Source: Echinococcus granulosus (lineage: Eukaryota; Platyhelminthes; Cestoda; Cyclophyllidea; Taeniidae). Taken from it: a stretch of 64,000 nucleotides of DNA. The DNA lies in contig NW_020170383.1 of the NCBI RefSeq assembly GCF_000524195.1, positions 2,442,103-2,506,102 of the forward strand, given 5' to 3'. A program made the position numbers and the translations under genes. The notes beneath the pieces are model-generated. The model did no database searches. It saw nothing but the letters and a program-made list of their open reading frames with translations, and was not told the DNA's origin. The first letter of the stretch is position 1, and each line of letters begins with the position of its first letter. Shown one piece after another: positions 28,299 to 39,400 of this stretch.

Positions 28299-28926
28299 GG
28301 TGATACGGCAGCGTCAGCGACCACGAATTACACTGATTCGGAGGACCTAAAAGCGCATGCCAGCATCATGATTTCAACGACTCTATTACCAGCTAAACAA
28401 AACTTTAATGGAGAAAATTTTTCATAAAGAGAGAGTAAGTATTGCCAAAACAGTCATGACTGTTTCGTAAAGCAATTGAATATTCACGCAACCATGCAAA
28501 ACCTATTTCCTCAAGGAACCGTGCCACGTAAAAAGCATATATTAGTAGAGCAACAAATACATGAGCAAGAGCAATTTTAAAAACATCACTTAGTCTGATT
28601 TCTGCAAGAACAAAATTCTTTACTTTGTGTCATTTAATCTAGCACATTTGTAAAAGCGGTACTTAATAGCAATTCTTTTCTTAAGGCGTAAACGCAGGCA
28701 ATGCACTATCTTATAAGGAAGGAATTTCATCACGGAAGAGTAGGATTATAAAATAAAGTAAAATTAAAGAAATTCTGATCTTAGGAAATGGCTGTGTAAT
28801 CAACAAAGCGGAAAAGTTGACATCCCCTGACAGTCGTTAAAGTTTTGCCAATGATTTTCTACAGAATAATATTTACATGGTGCAATTTTGATGTCCTTTT
28901 CATTACAACTACACCACAGCATCTTT

Positions 28927-29119
28927 TGTAACACGTTGGTTATTTGCTTCATGGTCGGTTTGGTAAAGGAGAAATTGGTATCTTGGCCATTGTACCTCGC
29001 CGAGTGGGCTGGCCTCCAGGCCACGGCAATAACCCTAATACCTTCTCTATGTTAGACAGATGTATTCTTTCCCACAATCATGCCTTCTTTCGCCCTCAGG
29101 AAATATCCTTGATACTACA
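28927..29119 (+). repeat. LTR-like repeat copy 1
   Basis: Begins TGTAACACG and ends around ACTACA, about 193 bp. It shares the family's internal blocks: a TTGGTAAAGG motif, a paired block around GGGCTGGCCTCCAGGCC, a CTTTCTCTATG-like segment and a CTTTCGCCCTCAGGAAAT segment near the end. It is followed by a degenerate form of the sequence TGGTGGCAGC that follows the other copies, which may be a tRNA primer-binding site. Confidence 0.6.
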
Positions 29120-29332
29120 CTTTGCTGCAGCGAAAACCCCTATTTTAGTGAATAGGGCTGATCCATCACTTAGGTGATTAGTTTTTGGATAATTTCGCAG
29201 TGTTGAAGCTTTGGCGCATTGGCCATACCATTGTGACAAGGTTTATTGCTTACATACAGAAGCTCTTCCGCATTCTAGTACATGGCCAACCAACCATGTC
29301 TAGGGGTGGAAACATAATAAGCAGTAAACCTA

Positions 29333-29520
29333 TGCAATACAACGTTTGCTTATCTCTCGGTATTGGCAAGGAGCCACTTTTGACCTGGCCTTTGTACCAC
29401 GTCGTGTGAGCTGGCCTTTGAGCCATGAAAAGGCCCAAATACCTAATCTGTGCGTAATACATATATTCTGTCGGAGTATTATGTCGTCTTTCGTCATCAA
29501 GGAAGTCTCGGAACATTACA
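29333..29520 (+). repeat. LTR-like repeat copy 2
   Basis: Begins TGCAATACAACG and ends CATTACA, about 188 bp, in the same orientation as copy 1 and about 210 bp downstream. Directly after the end comes TTGGTGGCAGCGGTGGG (29521-29537), the clearest primer-binding-site-like sequence in the family. Copies 1 and 2 could be the two ends of one miniature element, or two tandem units, since both are followed by the site. Confidence 0.6.
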
Positions 29521-29925
29521 TTGGTGGCAGCGGTGGGCGTTCACTATACAGTTGGACAAAATCTCGAATCGCATAAATTTCTCTTCTGTATTCAGCACTT
29601 TATTTTAGGTGAATTCTCTCTCGGCTAACTTGGTTCGTGCGTTTTTTGGGATTTAGCTGACCGTTATACGGAATAAATAGGAACGAAATTGCCACTTTGT
29701 CAAGAGAGAATTGTAAAAATCCATTGCCCAGAATCTCTCTAAAAAGGAAAAGCTAATGTATTTAAGGCATCTGTAGAAAATGCTTTGAAAAATAAAAGTT
29801 ATTTTACTTAGGTGATTTTATTTGATAAAGTACACTTTCGTGATTGTCACACTTCGATCCAGATGTCTTCATAACCGATGCGTATGAGTAAACAGGAGGT
29901 GGCGTTTGAATCCCGGGTCAAGTGA

Positions 29926-30037
29926 CTGCCGGAGAAACGGCAGATTCCTGCGCACTTATAGTATTCTGATCGACCATGGTGGCATATTGGGTATTAGCAC
30001 AATTGAGTCTGTCCGTAGCCGATATTGGTCGATCAGA
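29926..30037. repeat. Hairpin plus 12-bp inverted repeat
   Basis: CTGCCG, a 6-nt loop, then CGGCAG (29926-29943) forms a perfect hairpin. Just beyond it TCTGATCGACCA (29965-29976) is perfectly inverted as TGGTCGATCAGA (30026-30037), with 49 nt between. Upstream, GTTTGAATCCCGGG near 29904 looks like a pol III B box. The block may be a decayed tRNA-derived SINE or a structured RNA; no function is shown. Confidence 0.4.
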
Positions 30038-31247
30038 TTAAATGAGCGAAATCACAAGTTTTAAAACTTCGCAGAATGTGGGGAACTTGAAACAAATTTG
30101 GCACTTTTAGGGAATCGAAACAGGAACGTTTCCTAAAGACGCGGACATCTCCAACTGTTTAAAGTGGTTTTTTGTCAAAAATTTAAAAAATGCTGATAAT
30201 CACCACAGATTTGATTGCGTCCCGATTCGCGCTATTCAGAACATGTACATCATTAGCCGCTTAGTTATAACTGGTTGCTATGGCTGCGGGCAGAAGCAAA
30301 CATTTCGTGTCGTTTCGGATGTAATTGCTTGTATGATGGAATTGATAAAGTGGTTACTGTAAATGGTGAATTGAATCGCTCTACTTTCCCAGTCTGTAAA
30401 AAAGGATTCCAAATTTTTCAATTATAAGTGATCGGGTTTTTCATGTTAATTGCTTTGATTTACCCATAAAAGTAATATATTTCTTCCATAAAACTTCTTT
30501 ATTCGAAATAAATTGGGTGTACGGAATCTGAGATAGCTTCAACTTCAGCATGTTGTAGTTTTCGCAGAAATTGGGACAATCAACAGCATGATTTACTACG
30601 CAGAACCACGTTAGTTCTTGAATATTCATCCAAATACAGAAATCCAAAGTACTTTACTTCTCAAATTAGACATGCTAAATACGACGTTTAAGACAGATAG
30701 GTGCACACAGGCGCAATAATCTACACTCTTGTAAGGTTGAATTATTGTCGCCCTCATAAATACGATGGAAACTCTACGGGCGCATTTGTCTTTAGGCATT
30801 TTGAGATCCATTTAACTACTTTTCAAACATATTTGGTCCTTCCGAGAATAAAGGGATTACTCCGTTTCCAGGCATATTTTTTTCCGCAATCATTAATCGA
30901 AGTTCTCAGCATTTTCGGAAATAGTTCCTTTATGTGTAAGAGGAATAAATGGTGCACTTATCACTTACTGCGAAGAACTTCGACTGCATAGCTAAAATGA
31001 AGGAATCGGTGTAGCGAGTGGAAAAGGGTTTGTCCTATGGGGGAAATTACTGCATCCTCATAACCCACATATTTAGCAAACAACATAATTTTCGATAAGC
31101 ACTTTTCACTAGCACACCGCGCCTCAATTACATTTTTATTTTAAACATTGAAAGTTGGAAACTTTTCCCAGGTAATGACTAAGTGAAATTGTTCGACTAA
31201 AAATCACATAGGGTCGGAATTGATTCTACTTGAAAATAATGATAAGC

Positions 31248-32320
31248 TGTAATACCTTGGATGGTTGCATAACTCCCGGTGTTGGTAAAGGGCTGTTTTG
31301 GTTCTCCTCATTGTGCTTTCGACGAATGGGCTGGCTTTTAAGCCATGCCAGTTGCCTTATTCTATGCTGTATGTTAAATACATGCATATATAAATTCAGC
31401 ACAGGCATTACGTCTTCTTTCATCTTTAGGAAAATCTCCTAAAGCTACGATGGTGGCAGCTGAAAGTAAGATTTTTCACGAAGGGCATCAACCCAGAGAA
31501 GTGTATATATTACAAATGAGAGAATTGGTGACGGCTTACAACAAAAGGCTAGAAATGACTTCCACCCTAGGCAAATACTTAAGTCCTATGTTCTGTAGAA
31601 AAGCTATCAGCACTAGCCGCGAACCATCTGGAAAAGTTTCGTTACGGAATCACCTACCTTATCTGTACAACGATATCAATAAAGAGGACATACAGTAACT
31701 CCTCTATTTCTCCACTAGCTGGATAGAACCCTTATAAATATAACTGGGTAGCTTTGAAGTGAGAACAACGTGGTAAGGAGGAACTAATGCAAAACCGTGT
31801 TTAAACCCCTTCCCATTAGAAAAATAGGCTTTTGGGCCAGTGTCCTTCGCCCATTGGTGGACCCGCGTGATGGCCAACGCAATTTTTTTCATCCCAGAAT
31901 CCACCTCCATAGAGAACGAAACTGCAGATCCAGTCCAATTGCCAAGAGTAGTCAGTGACGTTGCGGTCAAGCGTCCCCTCAGTTTCACAGAAATTCGATG
32001 ACTGGCACGGATGGCGTGGGGGTGCTTGTCCTATATCACCAATTACATTGTAGTGGCTAACATGGGAGATTGACCAAGGAGAGCTCAGTAATCGATGCTC
32101 AAAAGAGGAAAGGAGCTATGTTACGCGTTGGATGTTTGTTAAACTCCCAGTTTTGGTGAAGGACCAATTAGTGTTTTAGCCATCGTACCTTCACCGGGTG
32201 GACTGGCCTATGGACCATGTCAGCTGCTCCAACCCTTCCGTGTGTTGATAACATACATTCTACCCCGGTATTATATCTTTTTAGTCCCTGGTGACGCGTC
32301 GGAGTTCTATGAACCCAATA
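31248..32320 (+). mobile_element. Degenerate LTR retroelement (TRIM-like)
   Basis: Left LTR-like copy at 31248-31450 (starts TGTAATACC), followed at once by TGGTGGCAGCTG, a candidate primer-binding site. The roughly 650-bp interior carries no recognisable reverse transcriptase, protease or integrase motif. A 15-nt pure-purine tract (32101-32115) lies three bases before the second LTR-like copy, which starts TGTTACGCG at 32119 and runs to about 32320. LTR, primer site, polypurine tract and LTR in this order and spacing is the layout of a non-autonomous LTR element. The two LTRs differ at many positions by eye, so the insertion is old. No clear target-site duplication was found. TRIM elements with short LTRs are described from taeniid tapeworms; membership in that group is an inference. 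Confidence 0.6.
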
Positions 32321-33442
32321 GAAATGCAAAAAATGACTTAAATATCAAGACTCCACTAACGTTTCACCAAGCCTATAGGCCCCTTTTCAAAATATGCTGG
32401 GATCTTAATAAACCAATCCAATGGATCAAAGGGTTTGAAAACGATATGAGTAACACCGATGATCTTACGAATAGGTAGTTTACATGTAACCCTGGAATAA
32501 AGCAGGTAAAGAGGGGCCTTTTCAGGAAAAATAGCGCATTTTAGAAGTCAGCAGGTATTATAAGCGCCCCATTGAATTCAGACGGTAAAAACTCGGTAAC
32601 ATTTACCTAAGTGACTCAAAATACATTCATATGCGCAAAGAGTTTTGGAATGGATCAAAAGTCAAATTTGAAATGCGTGCAAATTTACCTCCTACCTACT
32701 AAGACCTCTGAAAGGATTATTTTAAATCAATTATGAAAGCCGGTGCAATTTTGGATATCATTCAATAAGTAACTGTCGGTGTAAACCGGAACTCTACGCT
32801 ACTATCCCCTAACACAAGCACTCATTATGGGTGATTGAAGGATTTGTAAGTTGCTTATAACGACTACTTGTAAGTCGATAGCCTGAACATTTTAGGTCTT
32901 CTTGATCTTTAATATCGACCTCAAGGTCAGGCGGTGAATTAAATCTTCAAATTGCCGTTTTCGCTGGTGTTGCGTTCGGCCTCGGTTGCTTTGCTGATGT
33001 AAGGTTTGTCTTAGGTGGTCAAAATACTGCTGCCTTCATGTCGTCCGTGGACCTTGTTTCTGCAATAGTCTGCACACTGGTTTATCCCAATTCAGGAGAG
33101 TTATATGGACTGGGATAAACAAACTTTATTGGGTTGCCTGGTTATCTTTTTTCTTTGGCTATCAGTTTTCTCAAGTCTAGTAAATCTGGCTTAATTACTC
33201 CCCTAACGTCCCGCTACTTGCTTCTCTTCCGGTTTTCACCTATATTCCAGCTGTATTGAGTTGGGAATCGTGGTATCATCTGTTTTCCTATAGAAATTCC
33301 TGAAATGTGAGCCCTTAGTCTGTCTTTTGCTGCATATATAACTTGCTTAACTACTCTTTGTTTTTTTAATAGTGCATTCTAGAAATGCTTGGCAATAGCG
33401 TCTCATCTTTGATATAGGTCTAGCTATCTTAAGCTAAATAGT

Positions 33443-36400
33443 ATGCATCCTTCCGGAGGATCCTGGATGCCTGGTCAAAGTGGGCCTTCACCCAGTCCCA
33501 ATGACACTTTTAATCCTTCATCTCAAGCGTCAGCTGGAATTACTTATCCTGCTAACGAGTCATCTCCCGAATCGGCCGGTTGTGGTAGGTTCTTGCTTAT
33601 TTTAAAAATTTCTGCTTTGTCCTTTTGCGTAACACTGTTCGAATTTATGTGATCATTACTCATTTAGAGTTGTCTCAACACGTTTTTCCATGGTTTCTAA
33701 GTTCTCGTTCGTCCCTGTACAATCTAATAATTGAATGCATTAATAAGTTATTAAGTCTTATTGATTGGCGGTGGATATTGATATTTGCTCTTATTAATTC
33801 AAGTTTGTAGTTTTTCACTCACAGCAGCAATAATCTTTATCATATCGGTGTGCAGAGGATGCGGAAATTTTGCTACTTCGGTCCATCATTAAGATTTTTT
33901 ATAACCCAAAACGCTGCTAGCAATGCTTTACTGTTCTCTGCACGTTGACCATATTCCTTGATTCCCTTTGTCGTCATTCTTTTTTAGTCTCGGCTTTCAC
34001 CCTTTGCTATAGCTTTATCTTATAAGAAACCATAATGGCTATTGCATCGATTTGATTGTTGAAATCCTACAGATTAAGGTTCTTAATTCTGCTAATTGGT
34101 CGAATCCGCTCCTTTAAACTTATCGTCTTATCTGCCGCATTACTTCGATTCGTAACAAATATGTGTTTATCTCGTAATCCAAATTTTATATAATCCTAGG
34201 AACTCGCGTTGGATGTATTGTATATCTGTGGTTTAATTTGCTTCCTAAACCTAACAATTACTTTGCATTTTTTATTACAGATGTCAGTGTATCTTCACGC
34301 TCGGTGCGTTTCCTGTCGCGCTTTTTATACTTTTCTTTCACTCAACTTAAGTACTTCGCGTGCTTCTCTTCGTTTGGTATTGGCCAACGTAGTTTACCCA
34401 TGAGACTCATTTCGTGTTAATCACTTTCTCTGCGCCCTATTAAATTAGGTAATGCGTATTTTTTTTCATTCGAGGCTGATTACTATTCCCGTGATCCTTC
34501 ATCTCCTTGGTTTAATGGGAACCTAAGAGGTAACTTTGGTTCGCAGTCGTTTTTGTTGTTGTGATACTGTCGGTCAACGGACTGCTCTCCTTTTTCCATT
34601 ACAGACATCACGAATAACGCATTGCGCTATTCGAATTCTACACAACCTGGTCCGTCCTCTGCCACTGTAAGTTACCAACACTCGTCATTTCTCTACTTCT
34701 GAAAAAATACTTGTGAAAGTGATAGCGACTTTGTAGTAATCAATCGAGTCCCCTCTGGTTTCGCCCGTGTATTGCCTCAGTAACAAACACCGTTTTTCTT
34801 GCGCGACATTGTGTATGAAACGTGTATGTATCCACTGCCTGCATTGGGAACTCGAACCATCTGGCCGGCTATAGTAGCCGTCTTCGCAGTTGTTTTTCGG
34901 CCAGGATGGGGTGATGTGAGGAGAGGGGGGGCTTATCTCTTCACCCCTCACTCCGTTCTCAATAGACTCTCTCGCCCCCCCTCCTCACGAGTGGACGTTT
35001 TCATTCTTGACGGGGTGGCAGTGGTGGCGGAGTCATTATTAGGCGTCCCTCCCCCACCCGGCCGTATCCTCTTTTGAGTAGCAGTAGCATTATGGTGGGT
35101 AGGTGGGTGGGTTAAGGAAGGGGCAGAGGGAGAGATGAGATGATGGCCACTAGGCCTATTGATCGGATATTGCAGCTGGAGATCGTGTGACAGCTTGGCT
35201 TGGTGTTTCGGTGCCCTTTTTCGATTACGATTTTGAGGCGTTGTTAATTTAGAGCCATTCAATCGTTTTTTATGCTTTTTTTGTGCCTATTGTATTCATT
35301 AATTTGCCTTTTGAGGTTCACGATGGGCACTTTTCACAGTTTCATCTAAATTTGATTTTAAAGCGCTTCCTTGGTTGAAACATTTAGGGATTGGTAATTG
35401 GCTGCTTTGATTGTTGGTGAAATCTTGTTATTGTGACCATCCCCGAGTTTTTTTAGTCAAAGAACTGTTGATCTATGGTAAGTTTAATCGTCGAATATTC
35501 TTATCTTTGTTTGTTCATGTCTATATTCTTTCCAGATTCTCACGTCTTAAATTTGTTCCATTTTCATCTGCATTGATGGGATTTTTTCGGAGGAATTTTG
35601 AAATATGACCCCTTCCTATTTTTTTACTTAAGGAAGTTAGCACATGGAAAACCTAGAGATTACGGTTAAATTAGGGTTTTTTTTTGCATTCTAAATAACC
35701 GCTAACCGTGCCTAGAAGTGATTTTTTACCCGCACCTCTATTTTCATTTCTTTTGTATTTAATGAATATTTGAAACGCTATGGCTAGTTTAAATCTAATC
35801 CTGATTTATGCCGGCATGATTTTGGAGACTTTGGTTACTGGAAGGTTTTGTTGACTTATTTTCAACTTTGTGGGATTCTATGGAAACCTATCCCCCAGTC
35901 TTTCTCCCTTTTCCCAAATCGTATTTGGATATCGTCATTCTTCGACGCCTAAATTCCCTTGCCTATATCTCTCCTGCTTATCGAAAAGTAAAACTGTCTT
36001 TTTGAACAATTTGGGACCTTATGTCAACTGTGGCATCGGTTAATGATTAAAGTAGGTTCCCTGACTATTTAAAATCTCATCTTTCATATAACTTTTCGGA
36101 TTTCATGCCTCCTTTTCTGAGGACTGGGCGACAAGCCCTCGTGCCTGTCTGTCCGTCTGGGTAGATAATGAGGTCGCTCAATCTCGCATATCAACACCCT
36201 CAATACCCACCTTCTTTGTTCCATGCTGGTTCAACTTTCACTCTCGCATATCACAGACACGCATGTACGTACGTACGCACATGCATATGAGGGCGCATAA
36301 TGGCGACTTGTCAATTTTCGCACATCTTTGTTCTGTTTGTCGGAATTACCGTTCTCTCCTCATCCTCATTACTCATACCCCTCCCCTCCCCTCCTCTCCC

Positions 36401-39400
36401 CTCCCTTCCCTTCCCCTCCTCTGTGTCCTGTCATCAGCTTCCTAGGTTGCTGTCTTCGATATATCGGCGCGTCTGCGGCACTGGATCTGCATCTTTATTT
36501 TTGATGCTGCTCTTCCTTCGATTTATGTAGTTTTCCCACTATATAGCATCCAACAAGTGTAGTTGCAAACAGACGGACGAGGGAAATGACGAAGGTAGCA
36601 CACACCTACAATTTTGGTGTCCATGATTGGGGCTGTGCTGCTGCTTATGTTCATTATTAGCCTAATGGTTGTGGTTTGTTATTCGCTTTTCTCCTCACGC
36701 TTATTTCACTCAGCAGCCGCTGCAGTCGTTGGCGATGGAAGGAGCTGCCATCAAGGCACCTTCTTCGTCCTCTTCGACGGTCTCAAATGTCTCCTTGGAA
36801 AAGGTCTCCGATACCGAACCGCGACAGTACACCACCCTCACCACTTCCAATGTCACTTTGAAGGCAGGATCCTCCTACTACGGTGCATCTGTTGATATTG
36901 CCGCCGCTGCTGCAACAGCCTCAGTCGTTGCGGGTGCGTTTTGCGTATATCTTTTTCTCTTCTGATTATGGGCCGAATTTGGGCAATCGTATCTGCTCTC
37001 CCTCCCCCACATCCTTCCACCACCACCTGTCCGCAATCACGACTAATCCGAGTGGACGGACGCACGTCGCATCCACGCCGTGCACACATGGGCGCAGAAG
37101 GCCCGTTTTTGCAATCGATTCGTGTGTGCATCGCCGCTATCCCTCAACGGGAGCACCAGCACAAACAACCGGGGTGACCATCATCACCATCATCGGATTG
37201 GAGTTTGTGCGTGTGTGCATTTGTTCACCCGCTCCTCTTTTCTGTTCCTTCGTCAAGGCGAAACTGTTGCCTCCTCTACCTCCGCTTCTACCTCCCTCTC
37301 CATAATTGAGGCGTGGTCGACGCCGTTGGCACTCGGTGTGGAACCACCCCCGCCCCCTCATCCTGCTGTCTCCTACCATCCACCACAGCACCATCACCAC
37401 CTCCAACCCCTTCAGCAGCACTATATGAGTTTCAGTGGTGCAGCACCAGCGCTTCAACATGGTCACGATGTACAGAATTCTCCCAGTATGACGAACACCA
37501 CCGGTGCCATCACTGTCACCTCATCCTCCTCAAACTACCTCCATCATCACCATAATCAACAAGCCGGATCCTCACCTCACCCTCTTGTGGGTCTCCAGAA
37601 TGTTCCCATCGTAAGGTCTTGGTATTACTGCATGGTTCCCAACATTCTAGCTTTATTGCGGTATTTTAGCATTTTGAACTTAACAGAGGAAAATCGTCTA
37701 CTGTAGCCCACGTGTTCTATCGTTCCGATGAAGTTATGTGGTTACGAAATTGGAATTGTTGTTGTTAAGTACCTGGCTGTTTGTTTTAAGCTCGATTAGC
37801 ATGTTGAATTAAACTTGTTTAAACTTGTATGCGACTAGGCTATTGCAAGGTGGTACCTATTCATTTTTGTATGTAATAAACTACCTCTTCGAATTTGCGT
37901 CACTAAATACTCTTGTTTGCCTGAATGAAGTCTAGTCCTTCAGTTTCTTTAGTTCCAACATGCCGCATTTTCTTGGTGGGCGTTGTTATTCAGCATTTTT
38001 TGGGAGGCTTTGGGTAGAACATTTTAATTTTACTTACCGCCTCCATGAGGCATATCCATTACAACTCCACCACTAAACATTGCTTTCTTTCAGGAATTCC
38101 CTCCCCCCAGTTGTATCGAAGCCTTGGCACCGGGCTACGCTTACAACCCCCGAGTGCCCCCAACCCTCTCGTTTCATGGCTCTCCCCAGGGCAGTCGGAT
38201 GTGCAACCCTCCTCTCGGTTCTGCTGGTTAGTTTGCCATGGTCGACGTAGGGAGGAGCGTTGATGTAGTGTTGGAGCGAGTGATTTTTCTGCTTTATTGG
38301 TGATTTGGGCGCCGCTTTCTCACGCGGTCTGTCCCCCTCCCCTTTATCCTGCTGCCCCTCTCTCTCCACCCTGGATTTCAAAAGGCAATAAAATTTTGTG
38401 CTGTTTTATTGCTGATTTAACCCGAGACTATGAGCCTATTCTTACTCACACACATTTTCAGAGAAGAGCTACCACTTTTGTGGGAGTTCACATGTGGATG
38501 GCCATTTCTGTAGTTGTAGCGAGCTCATTGGGACATTTTTGCTTAGATTGGCCTTTCTCCTCCTTAGCACTTTCTAATAAACTGTTTAACATATGAATCA
38601 AGTGCTCAAATCTGACATTCGAACAATTTTGCCATTGGGGAGTCCACTTTGATTGGGCGGCTTGTCGATTTTCGTTTGCAGTTCCGGCACAATGCCATCC
38701 CGCTCACTCCCCTGCCGCTATCGCATATCACCATCATGCACAGCATTTCTCCGACCCCACCAATCCTCTCACTCTCGTAAGCTCTTCAACTGCTCTTAAG
38801 TATTCTTCTTTATATTGATTCCCCTCATCGCAACAGATGGCCAATTTATTTGCCCTTCTACATTTCATCTTTAGAATCCTCCGATGGTAGCTTTCGGCGG
38901 CTTAGAGGCTCCTGCTACGACCCTGGGTGAGTTGTCACTCGCTCTCCTCTCCGACAATATTCCACCTCAACATTCTTTTCTCGCCAACATTTCAGAGGAA
39001 AAGCTTGAATCTCCACTCACCAGTCGGGCAGTCGTGGGGCCCACAATAGTAGGTGGAGTTGCCGGCGCTTTTGAGGCGATGCTGCCACGCTCAAACCCGA
39101 CTACTGCCGGCAGTGCGCGAGGTGGGAGGCGTGGCGGTGGTGGAGGCGGCAGGCGACGCAACACCACACCGCTGTCCAGTGTCTCCTACGGAGCGGACAT
39201 GCCACCCCCGCCACCCTCCATCAGCACCGACTCAGAGGGGGCAAACTCATTGGATGGTCGAGAAGATGAGACGCCGGAGCAAAAGGCGGAACGTGAGAAG
39301 TCACGACGACAGGCGAATAATGCGCGTGAACGGTGGGTTTGACAGTTGTGTTCGTAAGCTCTCATCCATTTGATGCGTTCGTATTCTTCAAAATTGTCTG

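Noticed and set aside
29870..29925. tRNA gene suggested by the B-box-like GTTTGAATCC
   Set aside because: No matching A box or acceptor stem and no cloverleaf by eye. Kept only as part of the inverted-repeat observation.
37080..37257. 5' part of the long plus-strand frame through 37706
   Set aside because: The acceptor CGTCAAG at 37257 and phase 1 from the 36933 donor show that coding begins at 37258. The upstream Arg/Ser-rich reading is intron.
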